Of a DNA stretch of 6,935 bases, positions 1 through 6,205 are shown piece after piece. The translations under genes were made by a program, and so were the position numbers. Source of the stretch: UKL13-2 sp964417885. Its GTDB lineage: Bacteria; Pseudomonadota; Gammaproteobacteria; Burkholderiales; Usitatibacteraceae. Each line of letters starts with the position of its first letter. Position 1 is the first letter of the stretch. The stretch covers positions 1 through 6,935 of the forward strand of contig CAYQKN010000179.1 in assembly GCA_964417885.1 (NCBI GenBank), in the 5' to 3' direction. The notes beneath the pieces were generated by a model. The model was not told the DNA's origin. It was given only the letters and a program-made list of their open reading frames with translations, and did not search any database.

Positions 1-368
1 GCCGCGAGCGCGCCGGCCTGATCGCGCAGCTGGCCAACATGGAAACACAGCCGGAATCGGTGCCGATCAATTACCTGGTGCAGGTCGAAGGCACCCCGCT
101 GCAGCAGAAAATGCAGGCAGCCGGCGCAGCGGGCGCGATCGACTGGACCGAGTTCGTCCGCACCATCGCGGTGGCGCGCATCACCATGCCGAAAAGTTTT
201 GTCCGCCTGTCGGCCGGGCGGCAGGAGATGAACGAAGCGACCCAGGCAATGTGTTTCCTGGCCGGCGCCAACTCGATTTTCTATGGCGAGAAACTGCTCG
301 TCACCGGCAACCCGGATGTGGATCGCGATCGTTCGCTGTTCGAACGGCTGGGAATTTCACCGATTTAG
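1..368 (+). CDS. bioB: Biotin synthase BioB, C-terminal part (5' truncated by window)
   Basis: Biotin synthase is a radical-SAM enzyme that inserts sulfur into dethiobiotin, the last step of biotin synthesis in the cytoplasm. The gene enters from outside the window, with the first full codon at base 3. About 121 C-terminal residues are visible, so the N-terminal CxxxCxxC cluster motif is not seen. What is seen are the family-typical runs PESVPIN, GTPL, VRLSAGR and QAMCFLAGANSIFYG. By family knowledge, the first Arg of VRLSAGR (codon 204-206) is the unusual arginine ligand of the [2Fe-2S] cluster that donates the sulfur; it is present. The C-terminus (DRSLFERLGISPI) ends near the usual family end, at a TAG stop. 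It is the first visible gene of the bioBFHCD cluster. The identity is very secure. Confidence 0.97.
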   Translation, partial: RERAGLIAQLANMETQPESVPINYLVQVEGTPLQQKMQAAGAAGAIDWTEFVRTIAVARITMPKSFVRLSAGRQEMNEATQAMCFLAGANSIFYGEKLLVTGNPDVDRDRSLFERLGISPI

Positions 369-406
369 CCGATACACCGTCCGCCTGCGCCATCGCTGCG
401 CAAGTT

Positions 407-486
407 GTAAATGAAACACAAGCACTGGAGCGGCTTCCATGGCAAAAGTGGCTGGAAAGCCGCTCCAGTGCTTGTGTTTCATTGAC
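407..486. repeat. Long near-perfect inverted repeat between bioB and bioF
   Basis: Bases 410-436 are the exact reverse complement of 457-483 (27 of 27), around a 20-base loop (437-456). Allowing one mismatch (409/484), the arms extend to 407-436 and 457-486. The transcript would fold into a very stable hairpin. The outer left arm is A-rich and the outer right arm T-rich (about six T in the last nine bases of the 3' arm, 475-483), flanking a GC-rich core. This is the shape of a bidirectional intrinsic terminator, though the arms are longer and the loop larger than usual, and no separate T-tract follows. Other readings are a palindromic mobile repeat (REP- or MITE-like), an RNase III processing site within the bio transcript, or less likely a fold-back assembly artefact. 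No target-site duplication is evident. The rest of the bioB-bioF spacer (369-406 and 487-525) shows nothing recognisable. Confidence 0.9.
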
Positions 487-525
487 AGATCGACCTGTTT
501 TCGATCCCGCACCGTTCACCGACCC

Positions 526-1716
526 ATGTCCCTGTCCGATTTCAACCAGCTCCTGTCCGAACTTGCGCAAGCCGACCAGCTGCGGGTGCGGCGCATTGTC
601 GACGGGCCGCAGGATACGTCGATGGTGATCGACGGCCAGCGCATGATGTCCTACGCCAGCAACGATTACCTGGGACTCGCCAATCATCCGAAAGTGGTGG
701 AGGCGGCGATGCGTGCGCTGAAGCGCTACGGCCTCGGTGCCGGCGCCTCGCACCTGGTCTCGGGCCACATGCGCGCGCACCACGAGCTGGAGGAAAAGCT
801 GGCGGACCACATCGGGCTGCCGAAGGCGCTGCTGTTTTCCTCCGGCTATGCCGCCAACCTCGGCATCCTGACCGCGCTGGCCGGACGTGGCGACAGCATT
901 TTTGCCGACAAGCTCAATCACGCCTGCCTCAATGACGGCGCGCTGCTGTCGCGCGCCAATTTCAAGCGCTACCCGCACGGCAACCTTGCGCGCCTGGCGG
1001 CGATGCTGGCCGACGCCAAACCGGGCGGCCGCAAACTGATCGTCACCGACGCCGTGTTCAGCATGGACGGCGACATCGCGCCGCTACCTGAACTGCTGGA
1101 GCTGGCGGTCAAGCACGATGCGTTGCTGGTGATCGACGACGCGCACGGCTTTGGCGTGCTGGGCTATCGCGGCAAGGGTTCGCTGGAACATTTCAACCTG
1201 CTGAAGGCGGACGGCCGCGAACGCATCGTCTACATGGCCACGCTGGGCAAGGCGGCCGGCGGCTACGGTGCCTTCGTTGCCGGCGGTGACGATGTGGTCG
1301 AGTGGATCCTGCAGTCCGCGCGCACCTATATCTTCACCACCGCCACGCCGCCGGCGATCGCCGCGGCGATGGCGGCCAGCCTGGAGGTGATGCAGGAAGA
1401 CCGTGAGCGGCTGAAACACCTGCGCACGCTGATCGATTTTTTCTCCGATTCGCTCAAGCTGCACTACGCCCGGCTGCCGTTTTCGCAGACCGCGATCCAG
1501 CCGGTGATCATCGGCGCCAACGCCACCACGCTGGCGTTTGCCGAGGCGCTGCGCGAGCGCCACATGTTTGTGCCCGCGATCCGGCCGCCGACGGTGCCGG
1601 CGGGCACCGCAAGGCTCAGGGTGTCGCTGTCGGCGGCGATGTCGGCCGACGACCTGTTCGACCTCATCACCGCCATCACCGACCTGGAAAACATCCTGAT
1701 GCGCGAACCGTCATGA
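526..1716 (+). CDS. bioF: 8-amino-7-oxononanoate (KAPA) synthase BioF
   Basis: BioF is a PLP-dependent alpha-oxoamine synthase that condenses pimeloyl-ACP (or -CoA) with L-alanine to KAPA, releasing CO2. The 396-residue product is close to the usual 380-400. Motifs in order are SYASNDYLGL (42-51), the glycine-rich GAGASHLVSGHMRAHHELE (71-89), NH at 131-132 (the His that stacks on PLP in the family), DDAHGFG (204-210) with the Asp and His that contact PLP, and TLGKAAGGYG (239-248) with Lys242 as the predicted Schiff-base lysine. The C-terminal RPPTVPAGTARLRVSLSA is also typical. An in-frame ATG at 439 would add 29 residues, but it lies in the loop of the inverted repeat and the added residues have no family counterpart. 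The ATG at 526 fits the known N-terminal helix, although no clear Shine-Dalgarno precedes it. bioH follows after 10 bases. Confidence 0.96.
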   Translation: MSLSDFNQLLSELAQADQLRVRRIVDGPQDTSMVIDGQRMMSYASNDYLGLANHPKVVEAAMRALKRYGLGAGASHLVSGHMRAHHELEEKLADHIGLPKALLFSSGYAANLGILTALAGRGDSIFADKLNHACLNDGALLSRANFKRYPHGNLARLAAMLADAKPGGRKLIVTDAVFSMDGDIAPLPELLELAVKHDALLVIDDAHGFGVLGYRGKGSLEHFNLLKADGRERIVYMATLGKAAGGYGAFVAGGDDVVEWILQSARTYIFTTATPPAIAAAMAASLEVMQEDRERLKHLRTLIDFFSDSLKLHYARLPFSQTAIQPVIIGANATTLAFAEALRERHMFVPAIRPPTVPAGTARLRVSLSAAMSADDLFDLITAITDLENILMREPS

Positions 1717-1726
1717 AGGGCCGCGC

Positions 1727-2491
1727 ATGACGGTGTTCGTCGATGTGGTCGGCCGCGGGCCGAACCTCACGCTGCTGCACGGCTGGGGTCTCAACGGCGC
1801 GGTATGGAACGGACTGCGTGACCCGCTGGCGCGGCAGTTCACGCTGCACCTCATCGACCTGCCCGGCCACGGCCGCTCGCACGGCGCGCCGGTATCGAGC
1901 CTGGACGCAATGGTCGACGCGATCGCCCACGCCATGCCGCAACAATCTCACCTGCTCGGCTGGTCCCTCGGCGGCCATGCCGCACTGGCGCTGGCGCACC
2001 GCTACCCGCAGCGGGTCGGCAAGCTGGTGACGGTGTGCGCCACGCCGCGTTTCGTCACCGCCGATGACTGGCCGAACGGCAAGAAGCCCGAAGTGCTGGC
2101 GGACTTTTCCCGGCGCCTCGCGACCAACTACCTCGCCACCATCCGCAATTTCCTCGCGCTGCAGGCGCTGTACCAGCCGGACATGCGCGAGGTGGTTCGC
2201 GCCCTGCAGGTTGCGGTCGGTGCGCACGGCGCGCCGCCGGTGGAGAGCCTCGCCGCCTGCCTGGACATCCTGCGGGTCAGCGACATCCGCGCCATCGTGC
2301 CGCACATCGCCACCCCGACACTGGTGCTGCAGGGTGACCACGATGCGCTCACGCCCACCGCGTCGGCGCAGTGGCTGGCTGACCACCTGCCCGACAGCAC
2401 CTACTGCCTGATCGAGCACGCCGCGCACGCGCCGTTCCTGTCGCACCGCGAAGTGTTTGTCGATCACCTGACCGCCTTCCTCGCCGCATGA
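1727..2491 (+). CDS. bioH: Pimeloyl-ACP methyl ester carboxylesterase BioH
   Basis: BioH is a cytoplasmic alpha/beta-hydrolase that cleaves the methyl ester of pimeloyl-ACP. It ends chain elongation and supplies the substrate of BioF. The product is 254 residues, the normal family size. It shows LHGWGLN (17-23, oxyanion-hole region), DLPGHGRS (44-51), the nucleophile elbow GWSLGG (78-83, Ser80), GDHDALTP (203-210, predicted acid Asp206) and AAHAPF (232-237, predicted base His234). The Ser-Asp-His triad is therefore intact. The start at 1727 is preceded by a GAAGGG-like Shine-Dalgarno (1715-1720) that overlaps the bioF stop, and the end overlaps bioC by ATGA. The position inside a bio cluster, together with bioC, separates it from the many other alpha/beta-hydrolases. 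Confidence 0.94.
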   Translation: MTVFVDVVGRGPNLTLLHGWGLNGAVWNGLRDPLARQFTLHLIDLPGHGRSHGAPVSSLDAMVDAIAHAMPQQSHLLGWSLGGHAALALAHRYPQRVGKLVTVCATPRFVTADDWPNGKKPEVLADFSRRLATNYLATIRNFLALQALYQPDMREVVRALQVAVGAHGAPPVESLAACLDILRVSDIRAIVPHIATPTLVLQGDHDALTPTASAQWLADHLPDSTYCLIEHAAHAPFLSHREVFVDHLTAFLAA

Positions 2492-3399
2492 ACGCCTCCC
2501 GACCATCCCTTCCCGCCAAACGCGCCGTGCGCCAGTCGTTCGGCGCCTCCGCCGTCCGCTACGACGAGCACGCGTTCCTGCAGCGAGAAATCGGCGACCG
2601 CCTGTTCGAGCGACTGCAGTACGTCAAGCTCGCGCCGCAGCGTGTGCTCGATATCGGCAGCGGCACCGGCTACGCGACGCAGAAGCTGCGCGAGCAATAT
2701 CGCGACGCGATGCTGATCGCCCTCGACATCGCGCCGGACATGCTGCGGGTCGCGCGCGACAAATCCGCCGGCACCTCGCTACTGAAGCGCATGCTGGGCC
2801 GGCGGCACGATCGCGAATACGTTTGCAGCGACGCCGAGGCGCTGCCGCTGGCCGGCGAGAGCATCGACCTGGCCCTGTCCAACCTCGCCATGCAGTGGAC
2901 CGACCCGGAACAGGTAGCCAAAGAAGTGCACCGGGTGCTGAAACCGCAGGGCCTGTTCATGTTCACCACCTTCGGCCCGGACACGCTGAAGGAACTGCGC
3001 GCCGCGTTCCGCGCGATGGACGATGCGCCGCACGTCAATACCTTTCCCGACATGCACGACATCGGCGACATCCTGGTTCACTCCGGTTTTGCCGATCCGG
3101 TGATGGACCAGGAGATCGTCACCCTGACTTACGAGCAGCTGAAGCCGCTGCTGCGTGAACTGAAGGGCATCGGCGCACACAACGTGCTGCCGGGGCGCTC
3201 GACCGGCCTGATGGGCCGGCAGCGCTGGCAGCGGATGGTCGATGCGTATGAGCGTTTCCGCCGGGACGGCCGCCTGCCGGCCACCTACGAGGTGGTTTAC
3301 GGCCACGCCTGGAAGCCTGAATTCGGCAAGCGCAAGACGGTCGATGGCCGTCAGCAGATCGACCTGGCCGAATTCAAGCGCATGCTGCACAAATCATGA
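2488..3399 (+). CDS. bioC: Malonyl-ACP O-methyltransferase BioC
   Basis: BioC uses S-adenosylmethionine to methylate the free carboxyl of malonyl-ACP, so that fatty-acid synthase accepts it as a primer for the pimeloyl chain. The 303-residue product is longer than the E. coli enzyme (about 250). It shows the class I methyltransferase fold: motif I VLDIGSGTG (53-61), an acidic residue after strand 2 (Asp80), SDAEALPL (114-121) and SNLAMQW (131-137). Its N-terminus (AVRQSFGASAVRYDEHA, 13-29) is typical of BioC. The C-terminal part contains VYGHAWKP (270-277), seen in longer BioC proteins. Its ATG lies inside the bioH stop (ATGA) with no clear Shine-Dalgarno, so translation is probably coupled to bioH; its stop overlaps bioD in the same way. 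Confidence 0.94.
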   Translation: MNASRPSLPAKRAVRQSFGASAVRYDEHAFLQREIGDRLFERLQYVKLAPQRVLDIGSGTGYATQKLREQYRDAMLIALDIAPDMLRVARDKSAGTSLLKRMLGRRHDREYVCSDAEALPLAGESIDLALSNLAMQWTDPEQVAKEVHRVLKPQGLFMFTTFGPDTLKELRAAFRAMDDAPHVNTFPDMHDIGDILVHSGFADPVMDQEIVTLTYEQLKPLLRELKGIGAHNVLPGRSTGLMGRQRWQRMVDAYERFRRDGRLPATYEVVYGHAWKPEFGKRKTVDGRQQIDLAEFKRMLHKS

Positions 3400-4094
3400 G
3401 CGGTTTTTTCATCACCGGTACCGATACCGGCGTCGGCAAGACTTTCGCCACCGGCGCGCTGATGTACGGCCTGCTGAAGCAGGGCGTGAGCGTCGCGCCG
3501 ATGAAACCGGTCGCCGCCGGCACCATCGACGTCGACGGCATGGCGCTCAACGAGGATGTCGCCATGCTGATGGCACTGGCCGGCCATCCGTTTCCGTTGC
3601 ACGCGGTCAATCCGTATTGCTTCCACGAACCGATTGCCCCGCACATTGCCGCCGCGCACGAAGGCGTGGAACCGGATATCGGCGTGATCCAGACCGCCTA
3701 CCTCGAACTGCGCACCCGCGCCGATGTGGTGCTGGTCGAAGGCGCCGGCGGCTTCCTGGTGCCGCTGTCCAACAGCGAATCGATGGCGCTGATTCCGCAG
3801 GCGCTGCTGCTGCCGGTGATCCTGGTGGTCGGCATGCGGCTCGGCTGCATCAACCACGCGCTGCTGACGGTCGAGGCCATCACCGCGCGCGGGCTCACGC
3901 TGGCCGGCTGGATCGCCAATACGCCAGGCGAGCCGATGAACGCCTACGCGGAGAACCTGTCCACCCTGCAACGCCTGATCAACGCGCCACTGCTGGGCGA
4001 AATCGCGCACCTGGGCGGCCAGCCACTGGGCAGCGCGATCCCGGCCGCCGCCGCCGGACTGAACTGCACCACCCTGAACCCAACCAAGGAGTAA
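3396..4094 (+). CDS. bioD: Dethiobiotin synthetase BioD
   Basis: BioD is an ATP-dependent enzyme that carboxylates 7,8-diaminopelargonic acid and closes the ureido ring to give dethiobiotin. The 232-residue product matches the family length of about 225-240. It shows the P-loop GTDTGVGKT (8-16, with Lys15 and Thr16), MKPVAAG (36-42, Lys37 being the substrate-binding lysine in the family), VEGAGG (114-119, Glu115 as Mg ligand) and GMRLGCINHALLT (146-158). GWIANT (171-176) carries the Asn that contacts the adenine in the family. All key residues are present. The start overlaps the bioC stop by ATGA. The stop codon (4092-4094) abuts the Shine-Dalgarno of the next gene, so the operon probably continues into the copper chaperone gene. 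Confidence 0.97.
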   Translation: MSGFFITGTDTGVGKTFATGALMYGLLKQGVSVAPMKPVAAGTIDVDGMALNEDVAMLMALAGHPFPLHAVNPYCFHEPIAPHIAAAHEGVEPDIGVIQTAYLELRTRADVVLVEGAGGFLVPLSNSESMALIPQALLLPVILVVGMRLGCINHALLTVEAITARGLTLAGWIANTPGEPMNAYAENLSTLQRLINAPLLGEIAHLGGQPLGSAIPAAAAGLNCTTLNPTKE

Positions 4095-4099
4095 CCACC

Positions 4100-4555
4100 A
4101 TGTCGTTCAAGCCCCACTGTTCCGGCCTGCTGTTCGCCACCGTTATGGCCGCGCTGCCGGCCGCCGCACAGCCTGTCGTCACCGACGCGTGGGTCCGCAG
4201 CATGGCACCCGGCGCCACCGTGTCCGGCGCCTACCTGCATATCCAGTCCGCCAAGCCGATGAAACTGGTGAAGGCGGAAAGCCCGGTCGCCGGCCTGGTC
4301 GAGCTGCACAACATGACGATGAAGGATGGCGTGATGTCGATGAAGGCGATGGAGTTCGTCGACATTCCGGCCAACAAGACGGTCGATCTAAAACCGGGCG
4401 GCATGCACGTGATGCTGATGAAAGTCGCCAAACCGATCGCCAAGGGCGACAAGGTGCCGCTGACGCTGACCTTTGAGGGCGCTGACAAAAAACCGGTGGT
4501 GGTGAAGGTCGAGGCGATCGCGCAGGAAAAGGACACGGGGCGGCATCACCACTGA
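4100..4555 (+). CDS. Periplasmic copper chaperone, PCu(A)C family
   Basis: PCu(A)C proteins bind Cu(I) in the periplasm and, in studied bacteria, help deliver copper to the CuA/CuB sites of cytochrome oxidases, often with Sco proteins. The 151-residue product has a Sec-type signal peptide (about 1-23, hydrophobic LLFATVMAALPAAA, likely cut after AAA). The full family copper motif H-x10-M-x21-H-x-M is met exactly by His70, Met81, His103 and Met105. ELHNMTM (68-74) and LKPGGMHVMLM (97-107) are diagnostic. The C-terminus ends in three histidines, a possible extra metal-binding tail. The ATG at 4100 has a good Shine-Dalgarno (AAGGAG, 4086-4091) that runs up to the bioD stop and leaves only five bases between the genes. 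The same frame stays open far upstream, but that part is a shadow of bioC and bioD. No Sco or oxidase gene is seen nearby. Confidence 0.93.
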   Translation: MSFKPHCSGLLFATVMAALPAAAQPVVTDAWVRSMAPGATVSGAYLHIQSAKPMKLVKAESPVAGLVELHNMTMKDGVMSMKAMEFVDIPANKTVDLKPGGMHVMLMKVAKPIAKGDKVPLTLTFEGADKKPVVVKVEAIAQEKDTGRHHH

Positions 4556-4567
4556 GCGCCGCAACCC

Positions 4568-4596
4568 CGGCAGGCGCAGCTGCTCCTCGCCTGCCG
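4568..4596 (+). terminator. Candidate GC-rich hairpin terminator after the copper chaperone gene
   Basis: A 9-bp perfect stem (4568-4576 with 4588-4596) closes an 11-base loop, starting 12 bases after the stop of the copper chaperone gene. Its position suits transcription termination of the bio-copper operon. It is followed by a C-rich stretch rather than a T-run, so it is not a classic rho-independent terminator. It may protect the 3' end or act with Rho. Confidence 0.4.
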
Positions 4597-4628
4597 CCAC
4601 ACCCCCCACCTCCGTGCGGCGCCGGGCG

Positions 4629-4645
4629 GGCACCAATTGTGTGCA
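4629..4645 (+). promoter_or_regulatory. Predicted NtrC binding site 1 (upstream)
   Basis: The dyad GCACC-N5-TGTGC followed by A matches the known NtrC (NRI) consensus TGCACC-N5-GGTGCA at 10 of 12 fixed positions. It is centred near base 4637, about 152 bases upstream of the predicted sigma-54 start. A related site lies exactly 30 bases downstream, which suits cooperative binding of two NtrC dimers on one face of the DNA. The call is based on consensus matching alone. Confidence 0.6.
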
Positions 4646-4658
4646 AAGTCGCCCGCGC

Positions 4659-4675
4659 CGCACCAGTTGCGCGCA
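4659..4675 (+). promoter_or_regulatory. Predicted NtrC binding site 2 (downstream, weaker)
   Basis: CGCACC-N5-CGCGCA matches the NtrC consensus at 9 of 12 fixed positions and repeats site 1 at 11 of 14 bases (4631-4644 versus 4661-4674). It is centred near 4667, about 122 bases upstream of the predicted transcription start. A strong and a weaker NtrC site about three helical turns apart is the known layout of the glnA enhancer. The right half is degenerate and GC-rich, so taken alone it would not be convincing. Confidence 0.5.
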
Positions 4676-4762
4676 CCTAGGCACGACATCAATGCGCCTC
4701 GATGCGACCGCTGCGCGCCTTCGCAGAGCGTGCGGCGCATCAAAACGATTCATACCCGTCCT

Positions 4763-4778
4763 TGGCACGGTCTCTGCA
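4763..4778 (+). promoter_or_regulatory. Predicted sigma-54 (RpoN) promoter of the nrt operon
   Basis: TGGCACG-N4-CTGCA matches the sigma-54 consensus TGGCACG-N4-TTGCA with one change (C for the first T of the -12 element). The invariant GG (4764-4765) and GC (4776-4777) are 12 bases apart, as required. The predicted start is about base 4789, leaving a leader of about 33 bases before nrtA. NtrC-like dyads sit upstream at the usual enhancer distance. A sigma-54 promoter with NtrC sites would switch the transporter on when ammonium is scarce. The match in sequence, spacing and context is good, but not tested. Confidence 0.75.
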
Positions 4779-4806
4779 AACGATGTCCTCAGTCCCGCCA
4801 ACTTCC

Positions 4807-4813
4807 TGAGGAA
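4807..4813 (+). promoter_or_regulatory. Ribosome binding site of nrtA, partly within a small inverted repeat
   Basis: TGAGGAA lies eight bases before the ATG at 4822 and fixes that start. The bases 4806-4811 are complementary to 4787-4792 (6 of 6, 13-base loop), so a small hairpin could cover part of the site. If transcription starts near 4789, only about four of the six pairs would be in the RNA, so the hairpin is probably weak. Confidence 0.7.
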
Positions 4814-4821
4814 TCGCCGCC

Positions 4822-6193
4822 ATGTCCATCTTCAATACCGATCCGTTCGATGCCAGCCGGCCGTTCAAGGGGTGCTCCTGTGGCGCCCATGGGTCGCAGG
4901 CGGAACATGACGCGGCGGTTCCCGATATCGAGACCTTGCACAGCCGCACCATCCAGGCGGCGGCGCTGAATGCGCTGATCCCGCAGGAATCCGCCCGGCG
5001 CGATTTCATCCGCGCGGTCGGCGCCAATACCGCGCTCGGCGCCATTGCCAGCGTCATGCCGATCGGCGCGCTGACCGCGATGGCGCAGGAGAAAGGGCCG
5101 CTTGAAAAGAAGGATCTGAAAATCGGCTTCATCCCGATCACCTGTGCCACGCCGCTGATCATGGCGCACCCGCTGGGCTTCTACGAAAAACAGGGCCTCA
5201 ACGTCAGCGTGGTCAAGACCGCCGGCTGGGCGCTGATCCGCGACAAGATGCTGAACAGGGAATACGACGCCTCGCACATGCTGGCACCGATGCCGATCGC
5301 CATCAGCATCGGCGCCGGTGCGGCGGCGATGCCGATGAACGTGGCGACAATCCAGAACATCAACGGCCAGGCGATCACGCTGGCGGTGAAGCACAAGGAC
5401 AAGCGCGATCCGAAGAAATGGAAAGGCATGGTGTTCGCCGTGCCGTTTGAATATTCGATGCACAATTTCCTGCTGCGCTACTACGTCGCCGAGCACGGCC
5501 TCGACCCGGACAAGGACATCCAGATCCGCGTCACGCCGCCGCCGGAGATGGTCGCCAACCTGCGCGCCGNNNNNNNNNNGCAACATCGACGGCTTCCTCG
5601 GGCCGGACCCGTTCAACCAGCGCGCGGTGTACGACCAGGTCGGCTTCATCCACATTCTCACCAGTGAAATCTGGGACGGACATCCCTGCTGTTCGTTCGG
5701 CGTGCGCAGCGAATGGGTGAAGGAGAACCCGAATACGTTCGCCGCCATGTATCGCGCCGTGCTCAATTCGGCGCAGATGGCGATGAACCCGGCCAACCGC
5801 ACCACCATCGCCAACGCGATCGCGCCGACCGCTTACCTGAACCAGCCGGTGACGGTGATCGAACAGGTGCTGACCGGCAAGTTTGCCGACGGCCTCGGCA
5901 GCGTGAAGAACGTGCCCGGCCGCATCGATTTCGACCCGGTGCCGTGGAGCGCGATGGGGGTGTGGATCCTGACGCAGATGAAGCGCTGGGGCTATGTAAA
6001 GGGAGACGTGAAGTACAAGGAGATCGTCGACAAGGTGTACCTGCTGACCGACGCCAAAAAACGCATGAAGGAAATCGGTATGCCGGTGCCTGACAAGCAG
6101 GCAAAAAAGATCATCGTCATGGGCAAGGCCTTTGACGAAAGCAAGCCGGAGGAATACCTCGCCGGCTTCAAGATCAAGAAGCTGCCGGCCTAG
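4822..6193 (+). CDS. nrtA: Nitrate-type ABC transporter substrate-binding protein, NrtA/CmpA family (interrupted by a scaffold gap)
   Basis: This is a periplasmic binding protein of the NrtA/CmpA (NMT1-like) family that would deliver nitrate or a similar anion to the permease encoded next. The protein has four parts. The head (1-56) is hydrophilic with a CSCGAHGSQAEHD motif (18-30). A twin-arginine signal follows (ARRDFIR at 58-64, hydrophobic to about 85, likely cut after AMA at 86-88). The mature domain begins KIGFIPITCATPLIMA (100-115), with GWALIRDKM (135-143), PMPIAI and EYSMHN (210-215). After the gap come GFLGPDPFNQRAV and WDGHPCCSF. Ten Ns (5570-5579) shift the frame as printed. Joining the flanks with no bases between restores one frame of 453 residues reading LRAGNIDGFLGPDPF, as the family expects, so the gene is probably intact. 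Nitrate is the likeliest ligand from context. Bicarbonate, cyanate or a related anion cannot be excluded, since I could not assign the binding residues with confidence. Confidence 0.9.
5570..5579. other. Assembly gap (10 N) inside nrtA, probably of zero true length
   Basis: A run of ten Ns marks a join between contigs. The left flank ends one base into a codon (G at 5569) and the right flank starts with GC (5580-5581). Together they form a GGC glycine codon, and the frame then continues NIDGFLGPDPF to the normal stop. The printed length of ten is not a multiple of three and breaks the frame only on paper. Confidence 0.9.
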
Positions 6194-6205
6194 GCGGGCG
6201 ACGCC

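Noticed and set aside
301..978. Minus-strand open frame of 225 residues opposite bioB/bioF, and similar long ones at 1676-2506, 2779-3390, 3351-4010, 4789-5814 and 5531-6715
   Set aside because: All are Arg/His/Gly-rich shadow translations of strong + strand genes in high-GC DNA, with no recognisable family motifs.
3242..4099. The 437-residue + frame that ends in the copper chaperone, as a fused longer protein
   Set aside because: The part before 4100 runs out of frame through bioC and bioD and is low-complexity Arg/Ala. The signal peptide and Shine-Dalgarno place the true start at 4100.
4614..4663. GC-rich imperfect inverted repeat (4614-4622 with 4655-4663, extended by GGGC/GCCC) as an intrinsic terminator
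   Set aside because: The loop is over 20 bases, no T-run follows, and it overlaps both NtrC-like dyads, so a terminator call is not supported.
4711..4726. Possible ANTAR (NasT/NasR-type) antitermination hairpin with a six-base loop
   Set aside because: The loop CGCCTT lacks the A at position 1 and G at position 4 required for ANTAR targets. No paired second hairpin or terminator follows, and the element lies upstream of the predicted transcript start.
4614..4910. Small + frames covering the region upstream of nrtA (4614-4910 and 4637-4969)
   Set aside because: They overlap the regulatory elements and the nrtA start, lack a ribosome site, and show no family features.
4822..6193. nrtA as a frameshifted pseudogene
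   Set aside because: The only frame change is at the ten Ns. Joining the flanks directly restores an intact, family-consistent frame.
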